DNA of 64,000 bases from Oscheius sp. JU75 (taxonomy: Eukaryota > Nematoda > Chromadorea > Rhabditida > Rhabditidae): NCBI GenBank assembly GCA_037178855.1, contig JASJZC010000003.1, positions 682,001-746,000 on the forward strand, written 5' to 3'. The position numbers were made by a program, and so were the translations under genes. Under the pieces are notes generated by a model. The model was not told the DNA's origin. It ran no database searches and saw nothing but the letters and a program-made list of their open reading frames with translations. Shown piece after piece: positions 10,218 through 19,546 of the stretch; position 1 is the first letter of the stretch; the number at the start of each line of letters is the position of its first letter.

Positions 10218-10400
10218 AGATTTTTCGACTAGTAATGCTAGATAAGAGACCGTTGAAAAAAGCGAGCATGTCATCGGAAGTTTTTGAGAAAAATATCTGT
10301 CGAAGACATGTGACAATAGTTCCTTGTGACCGGTCGAATGAAGGCATTTTGCAAATATTCGAAGTACTCACGATTGATCAACATTTTTTTTCGTCTCGGA
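10218..10400. repeat. Right arm of the 183-bp inverted repeat
   Basis: Plus-strand partner of 9634-9818. It reads open from ATG at about 10211 (MNEIFRLVMLDKRPLKK...) for about 70 codons. The two arms differ at scattered positions, several of which change an amino acid. Confidence 0.75.
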
Positions 10401-10694
10401 TTGTTCAGCGTGAAGAAAAATAGAGTCTACCAGGGGCTAGTACATATTCCTTATTATCCACAAATCAAAATCTTAGACAGTAGATATACTCGTTGTTCTT
10501 GACTTTATCGTGCACTCTGCATCACCTGAGCAGTCTTCATCCGTGTTCCCCCTCATTAGTAAAATCTTGACGTGACATGACGCGTCTATCCGAGAGGAAC
10601 AGTGTTTCCTGTCAGCTGAGCTTATCGTCCTGAGAGAAGTATAAAAGGCAAGCTTACTGTGGAAGCAACATTCAACCAATACCTTCCACTCAAC

Positions 10695-11777
10695 ATGCTT
10701 CAAGACACCAACACTCAACCAATCTCTTCCACTCAACATGCTTCAAGAAACCACGAGAATTTCTTCGTTACCGAGGAGGCTACTCCTGAGCTTTGGGCTC
10801 AACTCGAGGAACTACTCGACCCCAACATTTTCATTGCTCAAGACGAGGTCACTATGACCCTTCTTCGCGAATTTCCAAACTGCAGAATTGCCTTTTTGGT
10901 TAGAAAAGAAGGTATACCATATTATTATATTGTTCTACTGATGGTTTTCTAGACAATATCCTTATTTCTGCGCTGAGCGCCGTCTTCACCAAGGAATTTG
11001 CTTACGGCAACTTCTATGTCACTCGCAAGGAGTGTCGCAGTGTTGGATACGGAATGGACCTGTTTGCTCATTACAACGATGAAATCAAGACCATCGAATG
11101 TCCTATGATTGGAAAAGCTCGTGCTGCCATGCTGGAAAAGTACAGCAAGGGACCGTTCAAGGCGGTCCCCCTATCGGAGATTTTCAACGTGTGCCCTCAG
11201 AACAAAAAGGAGCTTCTCTCCATGTTCCCTACCAACAACAACAATTTTAACGTGGTTTCCACTGACAAGCTGACTGCCGATCAGTTCGAGTCTCTGCTTG
11301 CCTATGACCGCAAGGTCACCGGAACCGATAGAACTACTTTCCTAAAAAAGTTCGTCCCGATGGTCCTTGGAGCCGTAATTTTGGACTCTCAAGGAACCGT
11401 GATTGGATATGCTGCCACAAGACCATGCAGAGGAACTCCTGATAAATATCAGATTGCTCCTCTCTGGGCTGAAGATGAAAATGCTGCCGGAGCTCTCTTG
11501 GGCTTTCTTGTTGACAAAATCGAAGCCGATGTGCCATTCATCGTCCAATGCAGAAAGGAGTATCGTGGTAGCTACATCCTTGAAAAGGCTGAACTGAATA
11601 AGGTAGAATTTAAAACTTGAACTGTAAAGTTCGAACTCAAAATTTCAGATCAGAACAGCATCAGTAGCGAATCTTTGCGATTTCGGACAAACATTTCGGA
11701 AACCCAGTTTCCAGGACAGGATCAACACCAACCTCATGTTCGTGGCAAATGGCTGTGCCGCCCATCCTGATGCGTAA
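10695..11777 (+). CDS. GNAT-type acetyltransferase, YitH/DUF1248-like
   Basis: join(10695..10911, 10953..11602, 11649..11777) gives 331 residues ending in TAA. The N-terminal half (about residues 75-120) has the GNAT pattern of a beta strand followed by RKECRSVGYGMDLF, in the position of the acetyl-CoA pyrophosphate loop (R/Q-x-x-G-x-G/A). The C-terminal half has VIGYAATRPCRGTPDKYQIA and PLWAEDENAAGALLGFL, the signature of the second, YitH/HolE-like domain common in nematode DUF1248 proteins. The substrate is unknown. ATG at 10695 is preferred because it directly follows a possible core promoter (TATAAAAGG near 10641) and GCAACATTCAACC. Adjacent fragments at 9441-9641 show the locus has been duplicated. 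Confidence 0.82.
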
Positions 11778-12510
11778 GCCGGTCAAGCAACTACATTGTA
11801 AATATTTGTCATTGTACATACTCAATTCACATTTGTAATTAATTACTAAACATGTTTAATAAACGACCTACTTAAAAATCTGTTTGGATTGAAGAGATAT
11901 TTTCAGAACTTTACGCTCTCTGCTTTGTTCTAATCGACGCTTCCAGAGACAGAGACGCGAGAACAAAATAGATAAAAACACAGAAAGCCAAAGTCACAAA
12001 AACAGTAAGTATCTGTCTTGTGAAAAAGTGCAAGATCATTCACAAATTACAAACTTCACTTCATTTCATTCCGTGACAAACTTGTTCATTTTGTCACGTT
12101 TGTAGCCATGTGAACCAGAGAAGGTAATCTAAAGTTGAGTGTTATGAAGACAAACAATCCACTGTGTGTCCAGAATTCGAGCTAACCAACAAACAAAGAA
12201 GATCGTAGACAAAAGATTCCATGAAATCAACCTAAACATCACGGGGAAGAAAAAGAGTTCACTTTCTCTTCTTACGGCGATTAGCGATAGCTATCGGTAT
12301 TTTCTTTTCTAAACAGTATCTTTTACAATGCTTGTACGATGGGTCGAAGAAAGTGTTGAAAACTGTTTGGTGACTTTGAATGGCCTCCTACAAATTTGAG
12401 ACCAAGCAATGAAAAAAGGTACAAAGAATGAGAACGCCACAGAGTTACTTTATGAAGTGAGTTTTATTTTATATGTTTGACTGAATATCATACGTAAAAA
12501 AACATTTTCA
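11778..12510. other. Intergenic, no gene seen
   Basis: The 3' flank of the acetyltransferase (AATAAA at about 11857) is followed by AT-rich sequence with scattered GACAGAGA words. I found no exon-like open stretch, RNA gene or repeat boundary until the lectin fragment at 12511. Confidence 0.5.
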
Positions 12511-12604
12511 GGGTACTGATAGTCACAGGACTACTGGCAGAAGAGGTCGAAGCACATGACAAGATGCACCGCGGTAACAGAAATAAGGGAACCAGTAGCC
12601 ACAT
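12511..12604 (-). pseudogene. Orphan lectin exon 1 fragment
   Basis: On the minus strand this is the signal-peptide exon of a lectin close to lectin I (MWLLVPLFLLPRCILSCAS...VTIST). It stops abruptly at 12511 with no linker or CRD behind it. Its upstream block (12605-12790) is intact, so a promoter and first exon remain without a gene. Confidence 0.8.
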
Positions 12605-12802
12605 TCAAAACTGGGCATCTTTCGCCCCTTAACCGTGTCCATGACCGTTTAGCTCGGATTAAACAGAGTCACGGCTAGTCTCGCCCTTCTAAACGGATGG
12701 TCACTTTCCGATCCCTGTTTCAGAGGTTTCCGAACTAATCCTAGCTAATTGTTCTATTGGAACGCTGGTAGTCTTGTACTCTCTCCTGATCAGCAATCCT
12801 TC

Positions 12803-14046
12803 ATGAAGATTGTCCTTCTTCTAGTCCTGGCCATCAGAGATTCTCTTCCCTGTGCTTCTACAGCCTCAGCATCTAATCCTGTCACTACTCCAGCGACAGA
12901 CACGACGACGACTACTACTGGTGAGTAAGAGTCAAGAAGAGACCGATAGTCTTTTAGAAATGACTACTACAACGACAGCAGAAGAGGTGACGACAACAAC
13001 TACTGAAGCTGTCTGTAGGTTTTCTTGACCGGTTCACCCACTGCCTGGCTGACTTTCGACCCAGAAATCCTTTAGACATGAGTAGTCAGAGATATCCTAC
13101 TTCAGAGAGTACATGGTATGGGGACATCCTCTGGTCACTCTCAGTGTGTTCTGAGTGTCTGACTCTTCTCAAATACAGTATCTAGTTCAGAACCCTCGAC
13201 TTAGTCTCCCATCTCTTTTCTAGCGACCTCTTCTGTATTGTCAGATCAAGTTCAGTCTATTGGCTCATCCCTTTCTCTGCCTAGGCTCTGTACTATCTCC
13301 TTTAGACGTCTTCCAATTGACTGTTCGACTCTTCTCGAGTATAGTATCCAGTTTTTGGCTGACCCTTTACTGACTCTTGGCTGGTCTTACCAACTCTCTT
13401 CTCTCCTGACTCTTTCATTTCAACCTCCCCTGACTTGTCGGGTCAGGTGCATTCGACTGACTCATTTCTATGCTTGTCTCTGTAACGACTCTTCCAGACA
13501 ACACTCTGTCTGTATCTTCTTTCTCTCATATAGCCTTTGACCTCGACCTCTCTGTCTCTCTTCATTCAAACTTTTAGTAACCTGTCCCGATGGCTATACC
13601 ATCTTTGAGACCAACTGCTTCCTCTACGAGGACACTCCTACTGATCCTCAGACTGCCGTCACCAACTGCATGGCTATGGGTAGCAATGCTGTCTCAATTC
13701 ACAGCCAGGCGGAAAATGACTTTATACAGAGTTAGTACCCCGGAAGTTACAGTAACCTTAAAAATTGTAGCACTGGTAGGTGGAGCGATCGTCTACCTGG
13801 GAGCTGTGAGGCCCGACCCCACCATGACCACCTTCATCTGGGCTGATGGATCTACTTTCGACTTTACGAACTGGGCTCCGGGAGAGCCGTCCGGAGGGGC
13901 GACCGAGTTCTGTGTCCAGGTGACTTTCGACAGTTTTGAGAGTATAGGCAAAAGCTCAGATGAACACGAATGGAAACGATGGTATGTGGGACAACACAGG
14001 ATGCACTGATATGCTGGGATATGTCTGTGAGCAGGCTGCTGCTTGA
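12803..14046 (+). CDS. Secreted C-type lectin, diverged (lectin K)
   Basis: join(12803..12920, 12958..13014, 13578..13730, 13771..13919, 13960..14046). Signal peptide MKIVLLLVLAIRDSLPCAST, then a linker of Thr with acidic residues (MTTTTTAEEVTTTTTEAV). The CRD has TCPDGYTIFETNCFLYE, SIHSQAENDFIQ, YLGAVRPDPT, FIWADGSTFDFTNW, GEPSGGATEFCV, MWDNTGC and YVCEQAAA with TGA. Intron 2 (13015-13577) is unusually long for the family, 563 nt, and rich in TCTGACTCTT. The start lies just beyond a lectin upstream block that points the other way (12605-12790), so its promoter may overlap that block. Confidence 0.85.
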
Positions 14047-14275
14047 AGATAGAGTTTTGTGGCTTTATTAATAAAGTTGGCAATTGAATGAGTACAGTGA
14101 CAGTTGCCTAGACGGTAGAGGAAGACAGAGACATTTCGAATCCATCATCACGTTGATCCGAAGCTCAAACAGTGTTATGAGTAAATTTCCCACTTGGAAA
14201 AGCTTTTAGGGGGGGGAATTAAGTCAGGAGCGTGTGCCGAACCTCGAAACCATTGGAATACATGTAAACGGAAAA

Positions 14276-14347
14276 ATTTCGCGGGTGGGGATTAAACCCG
14301 GAACTTCAGATTACAAGACAAGTATGTTAACCACTCGGCCATTGGCA
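14276..14347 (-). other. tRNA-like sequence (possible SINE head)
   Basis: On the minus strand GGCCGAGTGGTTAAC resembles a tRNA A box, and the downstream CCGGGTTTAATCCCC resembles a T arm. The anticodon stem does not pair (the loop would be around CTTGTAA), so this is not a functional tRNA. A tRNA-derived repeat or decayed tRNA is more likely. Confidence 0.45.
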
Positions 14348-14374
14348 GAACTTTGCAGAGGATTTTTCAGAGGC

Positions 14375-14451
14375 CCGCTCAAATGGCTTAGTGGTTACCG
14401 CTTGCTTGGAGATCAAACGACAGCCAGGGTTGTAGATTCGATCTCCGTCGG
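14375..14451 (+). other. Second tRNA-like sequence, opposite orientation
   Basis: TGGCTTAGTGGTTA (A-box-like) and TAGATTCGATCT (B-box-like) are about 35 nt apart, as in a tRNA or the head of a tRNA-derived SINE. The stems do not form an intact cloverleaf. It begins 28 bp after the tRNA-like element on the other strand, giving a head-to-head pair of Pol III-like boxes. Confidence 0.4.
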
Positions 14452-14634
14452 AAACAAAAGCTATTACTTTTGGTATGCTAGGGGTTTCGAGGTAGCGATC
14501 CTGGTGTTAGTTTCTGTACAAAATGTTTCAAATTGTCTGTAGGTAGAGGATCAAACCGAGATCCGAGACCGAGGTGAAACGGAACATTCCGGCTATTTGT
14601 TCTCCCTATGGTCAAGAAACAAAGAACAAGAATT

Positions 14635-15347
14635 TTATCCAAGAGGCATTTCACATGCATAGAACAATTGAGAAGTACAAGCGCGATCATTCCACTGTCC
14701 TGTATTGGCAGAGTTCATCTCCATGCAGAACTCTGCTCCGCCTGCATTGTTCGGATCTCCTGCCAACCAATTAGTGTAGTCCAAAGGACTACCGTCAACA
14801 TTGATGATACAAGCATCGGAGAGTGGAGTTGGGCAGGTTCTGATCGCTCCAATCCAGATTTCTTGCATCAAGACGAGATCTGAACCGGGTTCAGATGGTC
14901 AGTTTTGACTCACTGTTAATGAAGTCATTCTCTGCTTGACTGTGGATAGAGACCATGTCAGCTCCCAATGCTCGACAGCTCATCAGAGCTGTGTTGAAAT
15001 CGGCCACCACGTTCGGAAATTGGTAGCAGCTCTGTTCAAACTGAGTCCAGCCATCGGGGCAGGTTGCTGGAAGTTAGTTTACTGTGGAACAGAAGGCTTG
15101 ACTCACGGGTAGTAGTGGTAGTTGTGGTGGTTGTGGAAGTGGTAGTCGTGGTGGTGGTAGTGGTTGTGCTGACAGAACCATCTGAACGTATAGAGACATA
15201 TAGACAGGGAGACACACCGACAAACGTACCTGCAGTCGTCGTGGTAGGACTCTCAGTACTGGTAGTGATAGGACTACCAGCTGATGCCGTAGAAGCGCAT
15301 GCAAAAATATTCTTAAAAAGGGAGGCCATGGTCAATAGTAACAGCAT
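14635..15347 (-). CDS. Secreted C-type lectin with a classical EPN-like/WND site (lectin L)
   Basis: complement(join(14635..14879, 14914..15066, 15107..15181, 15230..15347)). Signal peptide MLLLLTMASLFKNIFACAST, Thr linker, then the CRD: TCPDGWTQFEQSCYQF, SIHSQAENDFIN, EIWIGAIRTCPT, LDYTNWLAGDPNNAGG, AEFCMEMN, QWNDRAC and FYACEMPLG. Unlike its neighbours it has DPN plus WND, close to the classical Ca site 2 pair. The last two family exons are fused into one. Two extra cysteines (RTCPT... and DACI) could form an additional disulfide. This is the copy most likely to bind sugar in a Ca-dependent way; that is inference. Confidence 0.86.
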
Positions 15348-15579
15348 AATACTGGTTCGACCCTTTGATCCAAGACCGGCAACCAGTTTCTGAAAAGGTG
15401 AGACCCGTGTCCATGAGACCAGGATTAGGTTTGTTTCGGTCTTCTCTGGCTGGCGAGGTTATTACTGTTGCAATTTTTCGTATCGTAACAATCATAACAT
15501 GTTTCAGGCCGTTATTCTTAAAATCTGCATCCTTCTCTGCTATAAAAGAGCTCAAGAAACATGAAAGTTCATAGTCCCC

Positions 15580-15932
15580 ATGTCCGAATACGAACTTCTC
15601 ACTCCGCAAGTTTCTCCCAACCATCCAATCAAGAAGTCCGAACCTAGGAAGACGGAAGTAGACTCCATTGTAAGTGACTCCACCAAGCCGAGAAAGAAGA
15701 CCACCGATAAGAGCACTGAAGACGTTGACAAACAAACTTCGTAAAAAAAAAAAGCCAAAGGAGGGGAAGATGAAGAAAATCTGGACGCAGTTGGATTCCA
15801 AGGTCAAGAGTCCAGAAGAGATCCAGAGCGATCTTGACTGAAATCAGTCGATTGGAGCAGATCGAAGTGTCGAAGGAGGATGCAGCTTTGAAGTTGGCTG
15901 AGGACTCGCGAGGTTTCATGGAGAAGAGTTAG
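15580..15932 (+). pseudogene. Possible decayed Lys/Glu-rich gene
   Basis: An ATG at 15580 opens a 54-codon frame (MSEYELLTPQVSPNHPIKK...) that stops at 15744 within a run of A (15743-15752). After the run, open pieces continue in shifted frames (IWTQLDSKVKSPEEIQSDL, then EISRLEQIEVSKEDAALKLA) up to TAG at 15932. The composition is protein-like and highly charged, but at least two frameshifts are needed. I recognise no family. It could also be a short real gene ending at 15744. Confidence 0.35.
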
Positions 15933-16352
15933 AAGGCCCTAAGCAATGGAGAGACAGTAGCTGTTTCGAAGAAAGATGATAGACTGACGGCCAAGGACAG
16001 CCAGACCACCTTGTAAACGATTTTAAGCTTCACAGTGGAGAATAAATGTTTCCCGAAACCAGCCGTCCTTTCGTCTTCAGTTTGCATTGGCTGCTGCACC
16101 GCTTCGTAGTAACGAAAGACTCCCAGTGGCTTCATTGGGACAAAAGCAAAGTTCTAGAGCGCATCCAAAGTTGACTTTCCACCCAATATTGACAATAAGT
16201 TTATCTGAACAACACAACTTCTGGACAGAATAACTTGCTCGCTTTTGTTTTGTGATCACGGACGGACGGACTGACACATATGATTGCACTAGAGTAGCGG
16301 AGAGATGTCAGTCAGCCCGAACTACTGAAACGGCATACTTTGATTACATGAC

Positions 16353-16425
16353 GGTCTCGTGGTGTAGTGGTTATCACATCTGTCTTACACACAGAAGGCC
16401 GGCGGTTCGAGCCCGCCCGGGATCA
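16353..16425 (+). tRNA. tRNA-Val (anticodon UAC)
   Basis: A 73-nt cloverleaf without intron. The acceptor stem GGTCTCG/CGGGATC has two G-U pairs. The D arm is GTGTAGTGGTTATCAC, the anticodon stem TCTGT/ACAGA encloses loop CTTACAC (anticodon TAC), and the T arm is GGCGGTTCGAGCCCGCC. The discriminator is A. It reads GUA codons. Confidence 0.93.
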
Positions 16426-16807
16426 ACGTTTTTGATTTTTTGGCTCTTCTGTATGTCTGTTTTTTTTGTCTAGTTGTCTCTCTGCGATGTTTCTCCTATC
16501 AGCCTTTCCCACTGGAGAACAACCGTACAGAACAGTCCGATTTTCTCTCCAAGCATCCAAAACAGGGAGGAGCTCCAGAACAGGTAAAGACGAGGGACAG
16601 AGAGATTCGAGAAGTAGAGAGACAGAAAGACAAAGGGACAGCGAGAGACAGAGTTAGAGAGTACTAGTCATTTTCTTGAAGATTTGGGAGCTCACGCTTT
16701 GAAACGCCTCGCTTTTCCTAGTCTTCATTATCGATTTCATTCTAAGTTTACTGTGTGCTCGCTTTTGGTATATTAGCTCTGTACCATCCAAAAAGTCTTC
16801 CCTAGTC

Positions 16808-18026
16808 ATGATTCTCTTGTACAATTTAGAGACCTCACACTTCTACAACATTCTCCAAAGAGTTAGTTTTCACTGTCCCTGTGTCTTCACTCCCTATTTT
16901 TCAGATGAGCATGGAATCCTTCCAAAACCTCCAGCTGACCAGTTCGGGTATCAAGTCGGCTCTGGAAGACAGGCTGTCATTCCGAAGAATGGCTTCAAAG
17001 GGTGATGTTCTCATCATCCAGATCAGGGTATGGTGATCTTTTTCATAATTTGATTTACATACAGGACAAAAAAGAGCCTGTGTATTTCCTAAAAACACTG
17101 GCGTCATTGGACGACAAGGACGATGTAAAAAGACATGTTGAGGCCTTCAGCTATCACTATTTCACTCATGTTCGAATAGAAATTGCAGGTACAGCAAACT
17201 GTATCTATCTCTATGTCTCTCTGTCTATCTGTCTCACTGTTCTTCCTCACAATTCATATCTATTCCAGAACGTAAACCGATTATCTTTCTCGACTCACTG
17301 CTTTCTTCACTCATAATCAATCGAATCACATGCAAATACCTCACCATCTCAGAGTTATCTGATCAGTCTGTCGACTACACCGATCTTTGCTCCCGACTTC
17401 GAGCTGAGCACATCAAAATTCTGTCCAGGGACAGTCCATGGGCTGTTCCCTTGCACCCCCTGAAATCGGTGACTGTCCATTTGACAGTCGACTTCGACAA
17501 TGCCGCAAAAGCCTTCCAGAACACAATAGGAAAGTACAACAACATCTACATCAAGCTGTCAACTAGCAGTACCCGACGTGTCTTGGGAGAAGCTGGATTG
17601 GAAAACGTGATGGCGACAGCTTTGAATGTGAGTTATAGTGACAGTGACAGTGACAATGTATTGTTTCAGATGCTCCACTCGACCGCCACAGTAGCGAACT
17701 TTTCCCATTTCCGTCTTCTCTACTCATCCCAGTGTGGCTTCTTCTTCCCTACCAATCAAACTATCCGTGAGATGTTGAAGAAGACAAACTGCGTGACTTT
17801 CCCCTTGGAGGACACGACTTACTGGAAGTATACCCATTCGGAACAGCAGGATCTGAACCAGGGGCAGCAGACAGGAATGAAGTTGACTACAAAGAGCTCC
17901 ACGCTCTGTGGAATGATTGAACTGGACCAGCATGGATTAGACAAGAAGTACTACATGGAGATGAATGTCGGGAATGAGAAGTTGAGGAACGGAGCCTTAA
18001 AATACTGGGATTTTGCTTTGGAATAA
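16808..18026 (+). CDS. Unidentified 338-aa protein
   Basis: join(16808..16861, 16905..17027, 17065..17188, 17269..17627, 17670..18026) is open throughout with phases 0,0,1,0 and ends in TAA. The protein begins MILLYNLETSHFYNILQRMS; a later start at 16905 (MSMESF) is also possible. It has no signal peptide or membrane segment. It has regular hydrophobic spacing (VYFLKTLASLDDKDDVKRHV, IIFLDSLLSSLIINRITCKY) and no motif I can name. The size and N-terminal helical part are reminiscent of nematode F-box/FTH-type proteins, but I cannot support that assignment. Intron 3 carries TCTCTGTCTATCTGTCTC repeats. Confidence 0.7.
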
Positions 18027-18059
18027 ACTGTTCGCTGAGTCTCTCTGTCCTTCTTGAAA

Positions 18060-19012
18060 AGGTTTTATTTCTGTTATGTGAGCATCCTTGTGCTCCACAT
18101 AAGGGCGATCACATTTTTTTCTGTCAGCTTGATGCTTCCAAAATTCACACTGTCGGGAGCCGTGTACGAGAATGGATCCTTGTGAAACCCCATGAAGAAA
18201 TGGTGACCGCCAGCCCGTTTGTACTGGATGAAGTAACTCCTGGAGCGAGAATCGCGGGATCATCTCTCTTTTGCAATTTCTATGGTACCTCGTAGTCCGA
18301 GTTTACCAATATCTGTACAGGGACATTAGAGTAGGACAGAGTTTCACCATGGGCCTGAAGCGGGGTGCTTCTTAGGAAGTGAACCTCGTAATGATTTCTT
18401 CTCCTTATCGTCGGAAATGACAATCATCAACCATGGATCGACACCGTCGAATGAGACATGGAGTTTGGGCCCTGGTCCTTGTTGGTGGGCATGTACTGTA
18501 GCCAACGGAAATGGGAAGAGGATACTGGACGTGAAAGTACAGAGAGACATTCACGCTCCATATTTTCTAACAGATACCGGGAATCTGTTGTCATTATAGT
18601 AGTAGTTTCTTTTGACTGTGATCAACTTAGTTTTTCTAATATCCGTCAGATCACGGATACATGTACTAAACTCTGAACGTCGCATCCTGTTTCTGCCAAT
18701 AGATCTCAACCCCGCTGGAGGCTATTCTGAACAGATACTCGACCATGGGACCCCTATCTGGAATTTCATCAAAGCTCTTAATTCTGTCTTTCCATTTGTC
18801 GTTCTTGAATACAGTATAGAGCATAAGACTTCTGTAAGACTCTTGAGATGCAACGCAACATCCTTCTTTTTATTCGTCTCCTTCTTGAAGCTGATATGGA
18901 ATCCCTTTTCGATTCCGTTGCTGATGCCAGTGTGGACATAGTTGATGTCTCCGGTTGTAATGGAGCTAGGGAGAGATCGTGCGAGAGTATAAACGTTATG
19001 AAGTCTGGCCAT
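18060..19012 (-). pseudogene. Decayed tandem galectin
   Basis: Minus-strand pieces resemble galectin CRDs. The first, 18722-19012, reads GDINYVHTGI, GFHISFKKETNKKKDVALHL, SRTTNGKTELRAL and FQIGVPWS, matching the FxIxF...DIALHF, NSxxNGxWxxELR and FxxGVPF landmarks. A second CRD is split over 18344-18550 (GPGPKLHVSFDGVDPW) and 18060-18260 (FIQYKRAGGHHFFMGFHKDP, FGSIKL, stop TAA). The sugar-binding HFNPR motif is degraded to HLKSL, and frameshifts separate the pieces. Unrecognised introns could explain some breaks, but the lost motif favours a pseudogene. Confidence 0.5.
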
Positions 19013-19044
19013 ACATGGTCATGTCAAGCCGTGCACTCAAACTG

Positions 19045-19380
19045 ATCCACGGATTGCCTTACGAAAGACACGATTAGGAAGAAGCCTTTACTGTTGAGCT
19101 CAAGTACCATAACTGGACTCATACTGAGGTGAGGGACAGAGAGAAAGAGAACGACCTCAAGTCTTCAGGTTAAAGCCAACTCTGAGAAGTCCTACTGGTT
19201 GCCTTCAATATTAATTCCAACCTGTACTCATACCATGCCGGAGGCGTCAATAAACCTCCGATGCTGCAACCACACCCACTGGCAGATCACTGTCGAGGGT
19301 TCTGAGCTCGAGATTTGGCATTGCACCGTGGCGATGCTTTCCGGCCACTCAGCTCCAGTCAAGAATCTGTAGCGACGATG
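19045..19380 (+). other. Gene debris, unidentified
   Basis: There are exon-like open stretches on the plus strand (KYHNWTHTE, then a GTGAGG...TCTTCAG intron, then KANSEKSYWLP). Frame changes are needed to read further (NINSNLYSYHAGGVN). I cannot assign a family; it is probably a pseudogene fragment. Confidence 0.3.
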
Positions 19381-19430
19381 TTGAACGCTAAATAACCTGT
19401 AAAAGAGTGGGAATAAAGACAAAAAAGATT

Positions 19431-19503
19431 TGATCTCGGGCGGGCTCGAACCGCCGGCCTTCTGTGTGTTAGACAGATGTGATAACCACTACACCACGAG
19501 ATC
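19431..19503 (-). tRNA. tRNA-Val (anticodon AAC)
   Basis: A 73-nt cloverleaf on the minus strand. The acceptor stem GATCTCG/CGAGATC is fully paired; the D arm, anticodon stem and T arm are identical to the UAC copy at 16353-16425. The loop is CTAACAC (anticodon AAC), discriminator A. It reads GUU, and GUC after inosine modification. The two genes differ mainly at the acceptor stem and one anticodon base, so one derives from the other by duplication. Confidence 0.93.
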
Positions 19504-19546
19504 GCTGGGTGGGCTAATGACGCGTCCAGCCTCTGTACTCCCCTCT

